Shown: positions 1 to 9,718, counted from the first letter of the stretch. The stretch is 64,000 nucleotides of DNA from Micromonospora sp. WMMD882 (GCF_027497255.1 NZ_CP114903.1:5642001-5706000); one strand, 5' to 3'. Notes: generated by a model not told the origin, from the sequence alone. Made by a program: numbers and translations.

Positions 1-1
1 C

Positions 2-424
2 GACGGAGTGGGCGCGCTGCTGCTCGCGGCGCCGGTGCTGATCGGCATGGCGGCCGGCTGGCTGCTGGCCCGCCGGCTGCTCCGGTCGACCGGCGACGAC
101 CGGACGCCGCCCGGCTGGGGGCCGCTGCTCGGCGCGGCGACGCTCGCCGGCCCGGTGGTCGGGCTGCTGCTCGGCGCGGCGGCGGCGGCCTCCGGGGGGC
201 CGCTCGGCGGTGGTCGCCTCGCCGACCTGGGGCCGGCCGCCTGGCAGGTGGCCGCCGTGGCCGCCGCGGTCGTCGCGGTCGGCGCGCTGATGGGGGCCGC
301 CGCCACCCGCGCCTTCACCCGCCCGGACCGCCCCGCCCGCCCCACGTCGTCCCCGTCCGCGCGGCCACCGACCGAGGCCGACGCCCGTCCGCCCGCCCGC
401 CGGGCCAGACCGGTCACCGACTGA
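2..424 (+). CDS. DUF6350-type membrane protein, C-terminal part (truncated by window edge)
   Basis: The reading frame is already open at the left edge, so only the last 140 or so residues are present. The visible part has at least three hydrophobic segments (around LLLAAPVLIGMAAGWLLA, a GAATLAGPVVGLLLGAAAAA stretch, and VAAVAAAVVAVGALMGAAA), followed by a Pro/Arg/Ser-rich hydrophilic tail. An integral membrane protein of the DUF6350 family commonly sits immediately upstream of purN in actinobacteria, and that position is the main reason for the family call. The GTG at position 8 is unlikely to be the real start. A hairpin at 512-543 separates it from the convergent gene. Confidence 0.6.
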   Translation, partial: DGVGALLLAAPVLIGMAAGWLLARRLLRSTGDDRTPPGWGPLLGAATLAGPVVGLLLGAAAAASGGPLGGGRLADLGPAAWQVAAVAAAVVAVGALMGAAATRAFTRPDRPARPTSSPSARPPTEADARPPARRARPVTD

Positions 425-511
425 GGCCGACCGTCATCTCTTCGATCGTCCCCGGCCACCGACCGGTCCCGGCCGGCGTGCGGGACGGGTGACCGACCGG
501 CGGGTACGGCG

Positions 512-543
512 ACGGGGCGCCCGGCAGGCTCCGGACGCCCCGT
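512..543. terminator. Bidirectional hairpin between convergent genes
   Basis: Perfect 8-nt arms ACGGGGCG (512-519) and CGCCCCGT (536-543) enclose a 16-nt loop. It lies between the stop of the DUF6350-type gene (+) and the stop of the DUF4190-type gene (-), so it can serve both. There is no U-tract, as is usual in actinomycetes. Confidence 0.5.
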
Positions 544-559
544 GCGACGTGCGCCCCCG

Positions 560-1171
560 TCAGGGCAGGTTCAGCGAATCCAGGTTGAGCGCCGCCCCGA
601 CCACCACGTTGACCAGCCCGAGGACGATGCCGACCGCGCCGGTGACCAGGCCGGTGGTGGCCTGACTGCGGTTGTTGGCCAGCCCCTGGGCGGCCTTCTT
701 CTGGCCCAGCACGCCGAGCACCACGCCGGCGATGCCGAGCACGATGCCGAGGGCCGCGCAGCAGATCGCGAACACGATCGAGGTGATGCCGACGATCATG
801 GCGGCCAGGCCGAGCGTGTTGTTCTGCGGCGCCGGCCCCGGACCGTACCCGCCGGCCGGGTAGCCCGGCGCCGCGCCGTACGGCTGCTGCGGCTGCTGCC
901 CGTACGGATCGGAGTACTGCTGCCCGTACGGCTGACCCGAGGTGGGCTGCTGCCCGTACGGGTCGTGCGGCTGCTGCCCGTACGGCGTGCCCGAGGTGGG
1001 CTGCTGCCCGTACGGCTGACCCGAGGTGGGCTGTTGGCCGTACGGGTCGTGCGGCTGCTGGCCGTAGGGCGCCTGCGGCGGCTGGGCGTACGGGTCGGAG
1101 TACTGCGGCGAGGTCGGGTCCTGCGGCGGCTGCTGGCCGTACGGGTCCTGACCGGGGTTACCGGGCTGCAT
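560..1171 (-). CDS. DUF4190-like membrane protein with PYGQQP-repeat N-terminus
   Basis: This 203-residue protein has two parts. Residues 1-105 are a low-complexity Pro/Gln/Tyr/Gly tail built from variants of DPYGQQP and [10 protein letters not shown]. Residues 112-200 contain two hydrophobic hairpins separated by a short charged loop ([19 protein letters not shown]), the layout of DUF4190 membrane proteins. The GxxxG-rich helices ([30 protein letters not shown]) suggest close helix packing. The ATG at 1171 is preceded by AGGGAG, a good ribosome binding site. The next gene upstream on the same strand begins with the same MQPG(Y/N)P motif, so the two are probably related in N-terminal design. 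The function is unknown. Confidence 0.7.
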   Translation of the reverse strand: MQPGNPGQDPYGQQPPQDPTSPQYSDPYAQPPQAPYGQQPHDPYGQQPTSGQPYGQQPTSGTPYGQQPHDPYGQQPTSGQPYGQQYSDPYGQQPQQPYGAAPGYPAGGYGPGPAPQNNTLGLAAMIVGITSIVFAICCAALGIVLGIAGVVLGVLGQKKAAQGLANNRSQATTGLVTGAVGIVLGLVNVVVGAALNLDSLNLP

Positions 1172-1202
1172 GTGAACTCCCTTTATTGGGGCTGAGGACG
1201 AC

Positions 1203-1493
1203 TCAGACGGTCGTGTCGGCGCTCATGATCGACCCGAGACCGCCCAGCAGGCAGCAGACGAGCGAGATGGCGTACCAGACGAGACCGACGATGAGGGCCC
1301 ACTTCGACCACTTCTTGCTCTCCGCGGCCGCCGCCTGCGCCCCGGCGTAGTCACCCTGCTGGAGCAGCGGGTTGACCTTCGAGGCGTTGATCAGGGCGGG
1401 GATGGCCAGCGGCCAGAACAGGAAGATCGCGACGATCGACATGGTCATGTTGTTGTCGACCTGGGGCGGCTGGGAAGGGTATCCGGGCTGCAT
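1203..1493 (-). CDS. Small CD225/dispanin-like membrane protein
   Basis: A 96-residue protein: a short Pro/Gln head ([15 protein letters not shown]), a first membrane segment ([20 protein letters not shown]), a loop with the AS-KVN and L-x-x-G-D-Y-x-G-A motifs typical of the CD225/interferon-induced transmembrane superfamily, then a second membrane segment ([23 protein letters not shown]). Bacterial CD225 proteins are small two-pass membrane proteins of unknown role. The start chosen is the ATG at 1493, which gives the usual family length. A much longer open frame continues upstream, but it is antisense to purN/purH and not plausible. The gene lies 31 bp upstream of the DUF4190-like gene on the same strand and may be co-transcribed with it. 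Confidence 0.8.
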   Translation of the reverse strand: MQPGYPSQPPQVDNNMTMSIVAIFLFWPLAIPALINASKVNPLLQQGDYAGAQAAAAESKKWSKWALIVGLVWYAISLVCCLLGGLGSIMSADTTV

Positions 1494-1688
1494 CGAGTAT
1501 GACTCCTTGTTCGGGTGACCGGACCGGTTGCGTGACGTGCGGGGAAGCCACCGGCACGGGTCGAGGTTCGAGCGTCGGCAGAGTACCTGTTCGGTGCGAC
1601 TTCTGCTGGCGCTGACCTGCGGTCGTCCCACGGTCGGGGCCGACCGGCCCGGATGCCGGCCAGCGGAAGGGCCGCACGGGTTGCCCGA

Positions 1689-1694
1689 TAGGGT
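1689..1694 (+). promoter_or_regulatory. -10 element of a probable leaderless promoter for purN
   Basis: TAGGGT ends 6 nt before the GTG start at 1701, and no Shine-Dalgarno sequence lies between. That spacing places the transcription start at or next to the G of GTG, as in actinobacterial leaderless mRNAs. Confidence 0.55.
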
Positions 1695-1700
1695 GACCGG

Positions 1701-3890
1701 GTGACCGAGCCCGCGTCCGTCGCCCGCATCGTCGTCCTCGTCTCCGGCTCCGGCAGCAACCTCCAGGCGTTGCTCGACGCCGCCGCCGACCCGGCGTACG
1801 GCGCCCGGGTGGTCGCGGTGGGCGCGGACCGGGACGGCATCGCCGGCCTGGACCGGGCCGCCGCCGCCGGCGTGCCCACCTTCGTGGAGCGGCTGAAGGA
1901 CCACCCGACCCGCGAGGAGTGGGACGCCGCGCTCGCCGCCCGGGTCGCCGCGCACCGCCCCGACCTGGTGGTCTCCGCCGGTTTCCTGAAGCTCGTCGGC
2001 GCGCGTTTCCTGGCCGCGTTCGGCGACCGCTACCTCAACACCCACAACACCCTGCTGCCGGCCTTCCCGGGCATCCACGGCCCCCGCGACGCCCTCGCGT
2101 ACGGCGTGCGGATCACCGGGGCCACGCTGTTCTTCGTGGACGCGGGCACCGACACCGGGCCGATCGTGGCCCAGGTCGCGGTGCCGGTCCGGCCCGACGA
2201 CGACGAGGAGACGCTCACCGAGCGGATCAAGGTCGCCGAGCGGCGGCAGCTCGTCGAGCAGGTCGGCCGCCTGGTCCGCGAAGGTTGGACGATCACCGGA
2301 AGAAAGGTCACCATCGGAGTGAACACCCCCGAGGACGGGCGTCGGCCGATCCGGCGGGCGCTGGTCAGCGTCTACGACAAGACCGGGCTGGCGGAGCTGG
2401 CCCAGGCCCTGCACGCCGCCGGGGTCGAGATCGTGTCGACCGGCAGCACCGCGGCGACGATCGCGGCGACCGGCGTTCCGGTGACCGCCGTCGAGACGGT
2501 GACCGGTTTCCCGGAGATCCTCGACGGCCGGGTGAAGACCCTGCACCCGTCGATCCACGGCGGCCTGCTGGCCGATCTGCGCAAGGAGTCGCACGTCGAC
2601 CAGCTCGCCGCGCACGGCATCACCGGCGTCGACCTGCTGGTCTCCAACCTGTACCCGTTCCAGGCCACCGTGGCCTCCGGCGCGGGCCTGGACGAGTGCG
2701 TCGAGCAGATCGACATCGGCGGTCCGGCGATGGTCCGCGCCGCCGCGAAGAACCACGCCTCGGTGGCCGTGGTGACCGACGTGTCGGCGTACCCGCTGGT
2801 GCGCGCCGCCCTCGACGGCGGCGGCTTCACGCTGGCGCAGCGTCGCGCGCTCGCCGCCCGCGCGTTCGCCGACATCGCCGAGTACGACGTGGCCGTGGCG
2901 AACTGGTGCGCCACCCGGCTCGCCCCCGAAGGCGAGGAGTGGCCCGCCTTCACCGGGCTGGGGCTGCGCGCCCAGCGGGCGCTGCGCTACGGCGAGAACC
3001 CGCACCAGCGGGCCGCCCTCTACACCGACCCGGACGCCCCGGCCGGGCTGGCGCAGGCCGAGCAGTTGCACGGCAAGGAGATGTCCTACAACAACTACGT
3101 CGACGCGGACGCCGCCTGGCGGGCCGCGAACGACTTCGCCGACCGGCCGGCCGTGGCGATCATCAAGCACGCCAACCCGTGCGGCATCGCGGTCGGCACG
3201 GACGTGGCCGACGCCCACCGCAAGGCGCACGCCTGTGACCCGGTGTCCGCGTACGGCGGCGTGATCGCGGTCAACCGGCCGGTCACCGTCGAGCTGGCCG
3301 GGCAGGTCGCGGAGATCTTCACCGAGGTGCTGGTGGCGCCCGAGTTCGAGGCCGGCGCGGTCGAGGTGCTCCGGGCGAAGAAGAACCTGCGCCTGCTGCG
3401 CGCCCCGGCCTGGGCCCCGCCGCCGGCCGAGTGGCGGCAGGTCGGTGGCGGCGTGCTGGTGCAGCTCGCCGACCGGGTGGACGCCGACGGCGACGACCCG
3501 GCCGCCTGGCGGCTGGTGTCGGGCGACCCGGCCGACGACGACCTGCTGCGCGAGCTGGCGTTCGCCTGGCGGGCGGTCCGCTCGGTGAAGAGCAACGCGA
3601 TCCTGCTCGCCGCCGACGGCGCGACCGTCGGGGTCGGCATGGGCCAGGTCAACCGGGTCGACTCGGCGCACCTCGCGGTGAGCCGGGCCGGCGCGGACCG
3701 GGCCAAGGGCGCGGTCGCCGCCTCCGACGCGTTCTTCCCGTTCGCCGACGGGCTCAGGGTGCTCGTCGACGCCGGGGTCCGCGCGGTGGTCCAGCCGGGC
3801 GGCTCGATCCGCGACGACGAGGTGATCGCCGCCGCCGCCGAGGCCGGCGTCACCATGTACCTCACCGGTACCCGGCACTTCTTCCACTGA
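1701..3890 (+). CDS. purN-purH: PurN-PurH in one open frame: GAR transformylase plus AICAR transformylase/IMP cyclohydrolase
   Basis: Residues 1-206 are phosphoribosylglycinamide formyltransferase (PurN): [13 protein letters not shown] phosphate-binding start, the N-x-x-x-L-L-P-F-P-G-I-H-G catalytic stretch ([15 protein letters not shown]) and the D-x-G-T-D-T-G-P-I motif. Residues 207-729 are PurH (523 residues, normal family length): an N-terminal IMP cyclohydrolase domain ([21 protein letters not shown]) and a C-terminal AICAR transformylase domain ([16 protein letters not shown], and the terminal G-T-R-H-F-x-H). They catalyse the third, ninth and tenth steps of de novo purine synthesis. 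In most relatives purN ends where purH begins. Here no stop separates them, but a GTG at 2319 preceded by GAAAGG at the domain boundary could still start PurH separately. The result is a natural fusion, read-through, or an internal second start. Confidence 0.93.
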   Translation: MTEPASVARIVVLVSGSGSNLQALLDAAADPAYGARVVAVGADRDGIAGLDRAAAAGVPTFVERLKDHPTREEWDAALAARVAAHRPDLVVSAGFLKLVGARFLAAFGDRYLNTHNTLLPAFPGIHGPRDALAYGVRITGATLFFVDAGTDTGPIVAQVAVPVRPDDDEETLTERIKVAERRQLVEQVGRLVREGWTITGRKVTIGVNTPEDGRRPIRRALVSVYDKTGLAELAQALHAAGVEIVSTGSTAATIAATGVPVTAVETVTGFPEILDGRVKTLHPSIHGGLLADLRKESHVDQLAAHGITGVDLLVSNLYPFQATVASGAGLDECVEQIDIGGPAMVRAAAKNHASVAVVTDVSAYPLVRAALDGGGFTLAQRRALAARAFADIAEYDVAVANWCATRLAPEGEEWPAFTGLGLRAQRALRYGENPHQRAALYTDPDAPAGLAQAEQLHGKEMSYNNYVDADAAWRAANDFADRPAVAIIKHANPCGIAVGTDVADAHRKAHACDPVSAYGGVIAVNRPVTVELAGQVAEIFTEVLVAPEFEAGAVEVLRAKKNLRLLRAPAWAPPPAEWRQVGGGVLVQLADRVDADGDDPAAWRLVSGDPADDDLLRELAFAWRAVRSVKSNAILLAADGATVGVGMGQVNRVDSAHLAVSRAGADRAKGAVAASDAFFPFADGLRVLVDAGVRAVVQPGGSIRDDEVIAAAAEAGVTMYLTGTRHFFH
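2302..2321 (+). promoter_or_regulatory. Possible internal ribosome binding site and GTG start for PurH
   Basis: GAAAGG followed about 10 nt later by GTG at 2319 lies exactly at the PurN/PurH boundary, in the same frame as PurN. Initiation here would give a 523-residue PurH of ordinary size. Whether it is used cannot be seen from sequence. Confidence 0.4.
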
Positions 3891-3900
3891 GCGTGCCGAT

Positions 3901-3951
3901 ACCACCGGCTCCCTCCGGCAGCCACCTGTCGCCGTCGGAGGGAGCCGTGGT
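3901..3951 (+). terminator. Terminator-like hairpin after purH
   Basis: Long arms ACCACCGGCTCCCTCCG (3901-3917) and CGGAGGGAGCCGTGGT (3936-3951) pair with one bulged base around an 18-nt loop, starting 10 nt after the purH stop. Confidence 0.6.
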
Positions 3952-4075
3952 CGTTATGCGTGGAGTATCGGCGGCATGGACGTACGGTGACGCGGTGGTT
4001 AGGCTCTGATCTGTCGTCCGACCACTCCGGTCGGGAGCCGCGTACGCCGACGGTCCACAGTGGACAGGAGCCGAG

Positions 4076-4366
4076 ATGATGATCAGCCGATCGAGGGTCG
4101 CCCGGACCGCCGCCGGCCTGGCGGCGGTGGCCGCCACCCTCCTGGTGTCGCCGGGTCCGGCGCAGGCGTTCTCCTCTCCGGCGCCCCGCTGGGACCCGAT
4201 CTATTCCGAGGGGCCGTTCGGGAGCCAGGAGGAGTGCCTCCGGATCAGGGACGAGTTCCGGGCGATCGGCTACGTCACCGGCAAGTGCGGATACCGTGAC
4301 CTCTCCGGCACCGTCAACGACGGGTGGTACTTCAACCACGCCGGCACGCCGCCCCGCCCTGAGTGA
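4076..4366 (+). CDS. Small secreted protein with Sec signal peptide
   Basis: A 96-residue product with a typical signal peptide: a basic start (MMISRSRVARTA), a hydrophobic core (AGLAAVAATLLVSPG) and an AQA cleavage site near residue 31. The predicted mature part is about 65 residues with two cysteines (EECLRIRDEF and GKCGYRD) that could form a disulfide, plus several aromatic residues. I recognise no family beyond small secreted actinobacterial proteins. The start could be either of two adjacent ATG codons (4076 or 4079), and a GGAG precedes them. A TTAGGCT -10-like element lies about 75 bp upstream. Confidence 0.65.
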   Translation: MMISRSRVARTAAGLAAVAATLLVSPGPAQAFSSPAPRWDPIYSEGPFGSQEECLRIRDEFRAIGYVTGKCGYRDLSGTVNDGWYFNHAGTPPRPE

Positions 4367-4440
4367 TCCCTGACCAGCGACGCCCCGCGCTCCCGTGTCC
4401 CGTGCCCACGTCGGCGGGAGGGCGGGGCCGGGCGGCACGG

Positions 4441-6039
4441 CTAGCGCAGGGCCTCGACGGTGAGCAGGTCGACCCGGTCGAACAGGTCCATCTCCACGTT
4501 GCGCACCCTCGTGGAGTGGCCGAAGACGTTCTGCCCGTGCCGCAGCGGGATCACCGGCAGGTCCCGGGCCAGCAGGTCCTCCGCCTGCTGGTACTTCCGG
4601 ATCGCCGCCTCCTCGGTGGCCGCCCGCGCCCCCTCGGCCAGTAGCCGGTCGAACTGCGGGTTGGCGTACCCGTAGTAGTTGGCCGAGCCGGTGCTGCTGT
4701 AGAGCGGCCCGAGGTAGTTCTCCATCGACGGGTGGTCCATCACCCAGCCCATCCGGAACAGCCCGACCGGCTCCCGCCGTTCCACCGCGGTCAGCAGGTC
4801 GGTGAAGCGGGGCACCGCGCTGCCCACGCACTCCACCCCCAGGTTCGACCGGAGCTGTCCGCAGGTCGCCTCGATCCACGCCTGGTGTCCGCCGTCGTTG
4901 TTGTACGACAACTCGATCCGCGCCGGCCCGCCGGCCTCCTCGTACAGCTTGCGGGCCTGCGCCGGGTCGTGCTCGCCGGCGGACCGGATGGTGTCCTCCC
5001 GGTAGCCGGCGACCACCGGCGACACGAACGAGCGGGCCGGCGGCTCGGACCCGTGGAACACCGAGTCGCTGATCGCCTCCCGGTCGATCGCCATCGAGAT
5101 GGCCCGCCGGACCCGGGGGTCGGCGAACTCCTTCTCGAACGTGGGGAAGGCCAACAACTCCAGCGACGAGGCGGGGCTCTGCCGGAACCGGTCGCCCAGC
5201 TCCGCGCCGGCGGTGGCGAGCCGGTCGGTCGGGATGGTCTTGATCACGTCCAGGTTGTCCGAGAGGACGTCCTCGTAGGCCGCGCCGGGCTGCTGGTAGA
5301 TCCGGAAGTCCACGCCGGCCACCCGGGGCTGCTGCCCGGGGAACGCGTCGTACCGCTCCACGGTGATGCTGGCGTCGTGCTGCCAGACCCCGCGCATCCG
5401 GAACGGGCCCTGACCGATCGGCGCCTGCCCGTACCCCTCGTCGAGCACGCCGGGGGCGGTGAACGCCGCCGCCGGCAGCGGGTAGAAGGCGGTGTAGCCG
5501 AGCATGCTCCGGAAATCCGCGTACGGCTCGGCGAGCGTGACGGTGAAGGTCAGCTCGTCGACCCGGGCCAGCCCGCGCAGCTCCCGGGCCTTCGGCCGCT
5601 CGCCCTGCAACTCGGGGTAGCCGAGGATCTTCTCGAAGAAGTAGCTGCTGTTCTGCTCGTTCGGCCCGTACGCCCCGTAGTTCCACGCGTCGAGGTAACT
5701 GTCGGCGGTGACCGGCTCGCCGTCGTGGAAGGTGTAACCGGGCTTCAGCCGTACCGTCCAGACCCGGTTGTCGGTCGAGGTGACCGACTCGGCCGCCTCC
5801 TCGTACGGCTTGTTCTGCCCGTCGTAGTCGACAAGCGGGCTGAACAGCGCGCTGAGCACCTGCGACCCGCTGGTCTCGACGGTGTTCGTCGGCACCAGGT
5901 GCTGCGGCTCGGCGATCTCGATCCGTACCGTGCCGTCCGGGTCGCGTTCCCGGGCTGTTTCCCGGCTGCCGCAGGCGGCCAGCCCCAGGGTCAACGCGAG
6001 CGGCACGACGGTCAGGGCGGCGAGCCCTCGAAGCTGCAT
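4441..6039 (-). CDS. Family 5 (oligopeptide-type) ABC transporter substrate-binding lipoprotein
   Basis: A 532-residue lipoprotein. The signal peptide ends in the lipobox LGLAAC, giving a lipid-anchored Cys near residue 23. The mature part carries hallmarks of the DppA/OppA family (SBP_bac_5): VWTVRLKPGYTFHDGEPVTADSY near residue 95, later VRRAISMAIDREAI and NYLGPLYSS. It would bind peptides or similar solutes outside the membrane and deliver them to a permease. No permease or ATPase genes flank it, so it is an orphan binding protein here. The ATG at 6039 has a strong GGAGGAG ribosome site. A TAGGTT-like -10 lies upstream near 6167-6172 on this strand. Confidence 0.88.
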   Translation of the reverse strand: MQLRGLAALTVVPLALTLGLAACGSRETARERDPDGTVRIEIAEPQHLVPTNTVETSGSQVLSALFSPLVDYDGQNKPYEEAAESVTSTDNRVWTVRLKPGYTFHDGEPVTADSYLDAWNYGAYGPNEQNSSYFFEKILGYPELQGERPKARELRGLARVDELTFTVTLAEPYADFRSMLGYTAFYPLPAAAFTAPGVLDEGYGQAPIGQGPFRMRGVWQHDASITVERYDAFPGQQPRVAGVDFRIYQQPGAAYEDVLSDNLDVIKTIPTDRLATAGAELGDRFRQSPASSLELLAFPTFEKEFADPRVRRAISMAIDREAISDSVFHGSEPPARSFVSPVVAGYREDTIRSAGEHDPAQARKLYEEAGGPARIELSYNNDGGHQAWIEATCGQLRSNLGVECVGSAVPRFTDLLTAVERREPVGLFRMGWVMDHPSMENYLGPLYSSTGSANYYGYANPQFDRLLAEGARAATEEAAIRKYQQAEDLLARDLPVIPLRHGQNVFGHSTRVRNVEMDLFDRVDLLTVEALR

Positions 6040-6313
6040 GGCTCCTCCTCGTCCTCCGGCCCGGGTTCGTGGACGGGCGCGGTGGTTCCCGCCCTGGTCC
6101 GCTCGACGTGGGCGGACGTGGGCGGCGGTCTGACGCCGCGTCTGGTGGACGCGCGCGCCTGGGGGAACCTAGGCCATCCCACCTGCGAAAGTGACGGAGG
6201 GTGAACAATCCCACGTTCCGATGCGCCCGCGTCCGCGCAGGTCAGGCGGGACACGCCGGCCGGCGCGGCCGGGTCGGCGCAACGGCGGGTGCCGGGCGTG
6301 AGACGATCGGGGC

Positions 6314-7171
6314 GTGACGGCGACGATCCTGGACGGCAAGGCGACCGCGGCGGAGATCAAGGACGAGCTGCGGGTACGGGTCAAGGCACTGGCGGAGCGG
6401 GGCATCACCCCCGGGCTGGGCACCGTCCTGGTCGGGGCGGACCCGGGCTCCCAGGCGTACGTCAACGGCAAGCACCGCGACTGCGCCGAGGTGGGCATCG
6501 CCTCGCTGCGGCGGGAGCTGCCCGCCGACGCCAGCCAGGAGCAGGTCGACGCGGTGCTGGCCGAGCTGAACGCCGACCCGGCCTGCCACGGCTACATCGT
6601 CCAGCTTCCGTTGCCGGGCCACCTGGACACCCAGCGGGTGCTGGAGCTGATCGACCCGGACAAGGACGCCGACGGTCTGCACCCGGTCAACCTCGGTCGG
6701 CTGGTGCTCGGCTACGACGGGCCGCTGCCCTGCACCCCGCGCGGCATCGTCGAGCTGCTGCGCCGGCACGAGGTGCCGCTGCGCGGCGCGAACGTCGCCG
6801 TGGTCGGCCGCGGCAACACGGTCGGTCGGCCGCTCGGTCTGCTGCTGACCCGGCGCAGTGAGAACGCCACCGTCACCCTCTGCCACACCGGCACCCTCGA
6901 CCTGACCGCGCACACCCGGGCCGCCGACGTGGTGATCGTGGCCGCCGGGGTGCCCGGCCTGCTCACCGCCGACATGGTCCGGCCCGGGGCCACCGTGGTC
7001 GACGTGGGCATCACCCGGGTGATCGGCACGGACGGCAAGGGCCGCTACACCGGCGACGTCGACCCGGAGGTCGCCGAGGTGGCCGGCAAGCTGGTCCCGA
7101 TGCCCGGCGGGGTGGGCCCGATGACCCGCGCCATGCTGCTGACCAACGTGGTCGAGCGGGCCGAAGGCTGA
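6314..7171 (+). CDS. folD: Methylenetetrahydrofolate dehydrogenase / methenyltetrahydrofolate cyclohydrolase FolD
   Basis: A 285-residue bifunctional folate enzyme that interconverts 5,10-methylene-, 5,10-methenyl- and 10-formyl-THF, supplying formyl groups to PurN and PurH encoded just upstream. Family motifs: [10 protein letters not shown] with the catalytic Lys near residue 55, [20 protein letters not shown], the nucleotide-binding [13 protein letters not shown] near 160, and the terminal [14 protein letters not shown]. The length is typical. The start is the GTG at 6314, with a GACGAT -10-like hexamer ending 6 nt upstream (6302-6307), consistent with leaderless translation. Confidence 0.97.
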   Translation: MTATILDGKATAAEIKDELRVRVKALAERGITPGLGTVLVGADPGSQAYVNGKHRDCAEVGIASLRRELPADASQEQVDAVLAELNADPACHGYIVQLPLPGHLDTQRVLELIDPDKDADGLHPVNLGRLVLGYDGPLPCTPRGIVELLRRHEVPLRGANVAVVGRGNTVGRPLGLLLTRRSENATVTLCHTGTLDLTAHTRAADVVIVAAGVPGLLTADMVRPGATVVDVGITRVIGTDGKGRYTGDVDPEVAEVAGKLVPMPGGVGPMTRAMLLTNVVERAEG

Positions 7172-7293
7172 CCTCCGGCCCGGTTCGCGCGGTCGGTGCC
7201 TACTGCGTCATATGCCTCCGCCCCTGCCCTGCCCGGTGTCACGATGACTGATACGGTCCGGAAAACCGACTGGTAGCAGGGAGTGGGACGACC

Positions 7294-8244
7294 ATGGGTA
7301 AGAAGGTCACTGTCGTCGGGGCCGGCTTCTACGGCTCCACCACCGCGCAGCGCCTGGCCGAGTACGACGTCTTCGACACCGTCGTGATCACCGACATCGT
7401 CGAGGGCAAACCCGCGGGTCTCGCCCTCGACCTGAACCAGTCCCGGGCGATCGAGGGCTTCGAGACGAAGGTCGTCGGCGTCTCCACCGGCCCGAACGGC
7501 GAGGGTTACGAGGCCATCGAGGGCTCGGACGTCGTGGTGATCACCGCCGGTCTGCCCCGCAAGCCGGGCATGAGCCGGATGGACCTGCTGGAGACCAACG
7601 CCAAGATCGTCCGGCAGGTTTCGGAGAACGTCGCCAAGTTCGCGCCGAACGCCGTGGTCATCGTGGTGTCCAACCCGCTGGACGAGATGACCGCGCTGGC
7701 TCAGATCGCCACCCAGTTCCCGCGCAACCGGGTGCTCGGCCAGGCCGGCATGCTCGACACCGCCCGGTTCTCCAACTTCGTCGCCGAGGCGCTCGGCGTG
7801 CCGGTGCGGTCGGTGAAGACCCTCACCCTGGGCTCGCACGGCGACACCATGGTGCCGGTCCCGTCGCGCAGCACCGTCGACGGCAAGCCGCTGCGGGACG
7901 TGCTGCCGGCCGAGCAGATCGAGGAGCTGGTGGTCAAGACCCGCAACGGCGGGGCCGAGGTGGTCGCCCTGCTCAAGACGGGTTCGGCGTACTACGCGCC
8001 GTCGGCCGCCGCCGCCCGGATGGCCAAGGCCGTCGCGGAGGACTCCGGCGAGGTCATGCCGGTCTGCGCCTGGGTCGACGGCGAGTACGGCATCTCCGGC
8101 GTCTACCTGGGCGTGGAGGCCGCGCTGGGCGCCGACGGCGTCAAGCGGGTCGTCGAGACCGACCTGGACGCCGACGAGCTGGCCAGCCTCAAGGAGGCCG
8201 CCGAAGCCGTCCGCGCCAAGCAGTCCGACGTAGCCTCCATGTAA
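7294..8244 (+). CDS. mdh: Malate dehydrogenase (LDH-like type)
   Basis: A 316-residue NAD-dependent malate dehydrogenase that oxidises malate to oxaloacetate in the TCA cycle. Features: Rossmann GAGFYGSTTAQRLAE at the N-terminus, D-I-V-E-G-K-P-A-G-L-A-L-D-L-N-Q after strand 2, the substrate-binding RKPGMSRMDLL near residue 88, VSNPLD, and the catalytic histidine in GSHGDTMVP near 183. The RKPGMSR loop indicates malate rather than lactate specificity. The ATG at 7294 follows a GGGAG ribosome site, and a GATACGGT sequence about 45 bp upstream is a possible -10. With icd directly downstream this is a TCA-cycle pair. Confidence 0.96.
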   Translation: MGKKVTVVGAGFYGSTTAQRLAEYDVFDTVVITDIVEGKPAGLALDLNQSRAIEGFETKVVGVSTGPNGEGYEAIEGSDVVVITAGLPRKPGMSRMDLLETNAKIVRQVSENVAKFAPNAVVIVVSNPLDEMTALAQIATQFPRNRVLGQAGMLDTARFSNFVAEALGVPVRSVKTLTLGSHGDTMVPVPSRSTVDGKPLRDVLPAEQIEELVVKTRNGGAEVVALLKTGSAYYAPSAAAARMAKAVAEDSGEVMPVCAWVDGEYGISGVYLGVEAALGADGVKRVVETDLDADELASLKEAAEAVRAKQSDVASM

Positions 8245-8272
8245 CCCCCACCCCACCCCCTCACCTCGTCGG

Positions 8273-8324
8273 TCCAGGGCAGATCGTCGTTAGTTGATCT
8301 CCAGCGACGACGATCTGCCCTGGA
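8273..8324. terminator. Strong inverted repeat between mdh and icd
   Basis: Perfect 18-nt arms TCCAGGGCAGATCGTCGT (8273-8290) and its complement (8307-8324) enclose a 16-nt loop containing TTGATC. It begins 29 bp after the mdh stop and probably ends mdh transcription. The sequence is AT-richer than its surroundings and looks like a dispersed intergenic element rather than a simple GC hairpin. A C/G-only tract follows at 8330-8375. Confidence 0.6.
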
Positions 8325-8436
8325 TCGTGTCAGGGAGGGGCGGGGAGGGGGACGGGGGGTGGGGAGGGTGGGTGGGTGGAGATTGCCGTACGCTCGTACT
8401 GCTTGAGCACGTGTCCCCTGAGAGGAGCGCCGGCCG

Positions 8437-9654
8437 ATGGCGAAGATCAAGGTGAACAACCCGGTCGTGGAACTCGACGGCGACGAGATGACGCGGATCA
8501 TCTGGAAGCAGATCCGAGAGCAGCTGATCCTGCCCTACCTCGACGTCGACCTGCACTACTACGACCTGTCGATCCAGTACCGCGACGAGACCGACGACCA
8601 GGTGACCGTCGACGCCGCCAACGCCATCAAGGAGCACGGCGTCGGTGTCAAGTGCGCCACCATCACCCCCGACGAGGCCCGCGTCGAGGAGTTCGGCCTG
8701 AAGAAGATGTGGCGGTCGCCGAACGGCACCATCCGCAACATCCTCGGCGGCGTCGTCTTCCGCGAGCCGATCATCATGTCCAACGTGCCGCGGTTGGTCC
8801 CCGGCTGGACCAAGCCGATCATCATCGGCCGGCACGCCCACGGTGACCAGTACAAGGCCACCGACTTCGTCGTTCCCGGCCCGGGCACGGTGACCATCAC
8901 CTACACCCCGTCCGACGGCGGCGCCCCGGTCGAGATGGAGGTCGCCAACTTCCCCGGCGGCGGCATCGCGATGGGCATGTACAACTTCGACGAGTCGATC
9001 CGGGACTTCGCCCGGGCCTCGTTCCGGTACGGCCTGGACCGCAACTACCCGGTCTACATGTCGACCAAGAACACCATCCTCAAGGCGTACGACGGCCGGT
9101 TCAAGGACATCTTCGCCGAGGTCTTCGAGAACGAGTTCAAGGCCGAGTTCGACGCCGCCGGCCTCACCTACGAGCACCGGCTGATCGACGACATGGTCGC
9201 CGCCGCGCTCAAGTGGGAGGGCGGGTACGTCTGGGCCTGCAAGAACTACGACGGTGACGTGCAGTCCGACACCGTCGCGCAGGGCTTCGGCTCGCTCGGC
9301 CTGATGACCTCGGTCCTGCTGTCGCCCGACGGCCGCACCGTCGAGGCCGAGGCCGCCCACGGCACCGTCACCCGGCACTACCGGCAGTGGCAGAAGGGCG
9401 AGAAGACCTCCACCAACCCGATCGCCTCGATCTACGCCTGGACCCGGGGCCTCGCCCACCGGGGCAAGCTGGACGACACCCCGGCGGTCACCGAGTTCGC
9501 CAACACCCTGGAGCAGGTCATCGTCGACACCGTCGAGGGCGGCCAGATGACCAAGGACCTCGCGCTGCTCATCGGGCGGGACGCCCCCTGGCTGACCACC
9601 GACGAGTTCATGAACACCCTGGACGAGAACCTGGCCCGCCGCCTCGCCGCCTGA
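8437..9654 (+). CDS. icd: NADP-dependent isocitrate dehydrogenase
   Basis: A 405-residue enzyme of the homodimeric eukaryotic-like IDH type. It decarboxylates isocitrate to 2-oxoglutarate with NADP in the TCA cycle. Motifs: [14 protein letters not shown] near residue 8, [15 protein letters not shown] with the substrate Ser/Asn near 92, the [12 protein letters not shown] segment, [12 protein letters not shown](Y)[14 protein letters not shown] with the metal-binding aspartates near 250-275, and [11 protein letters not shown] near the C-terminus. The length is typical. A GAGGAG ribosome site lies 9 nt before the ATG. It is separated from mdh by the long hairpin at 8273-8324, so it is probably transcribed on its own. 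Confidence 0.97.
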   Translation: MAKIKVNNPVVELDGDEMTRIIWKQIREQLILPYLDVDLHYYDLSIQYRDETDDQVTVDAANAIKEHGVGVKCATITPDEARVEEFGLKKMWRSPNGTIRNILGGVVFREPIIMSNVPRLVPGWTKPIIIGRHAHGDQYKATDFVVPGPGTVTITYTPSDGGAPVEMEVANFPGGGIAMGMYNFDESIRDFARASFRYGLDRNYPVYMSTKNTILKAYDGRFKDIFAEVFENEFKAEFDAAGLTYEHRLIDDMVAAALKWEGGYVWACKNYDGDVQSDTVAQGFGSLGLMTSVLLSPDGRTVEAEAAHGTVTRHYRQWQKGEKTSTNPIASIYAWTRGLAHRGKLDDTPAVTEFANTLEQVIVDTVEGGQMTKDLALLIGRDAPWLTTDEFMNTLDENLARRLAA

Positions 9655-9690
9655 GGCGGCAGGAAGAGTCCCTGCCCGGACGCCGTGACC

Positions 9691-9718
9691 CGGCCTGGCG
9701 TGACGACACGCCAGGCCG
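9691..9718 (+). terminator. Terminator hairpin after icd
   Basis: Perfect 12-nt arms CGGCCTGGCGTG and CACGCCAGGCCG around the tetraloop ACGA, 37 nt after the icd stop. Confidence 0.65.

Noticed and set aside
1203..3905. A 900-codon open frame antisense to purN/purH
   Set aside because: Arg/Gly/His-rich composition without motifs; only its last 96 codons (1203-1493) are a real gene. Long antisense frames are normal in DNA this GC-rich.
3095..6214. A 1039-codon frame on the minus strand
   Set aside because: It is an out-of-frame shadow of the binding-lipoprotein gene and of purH, with no conserved segments.
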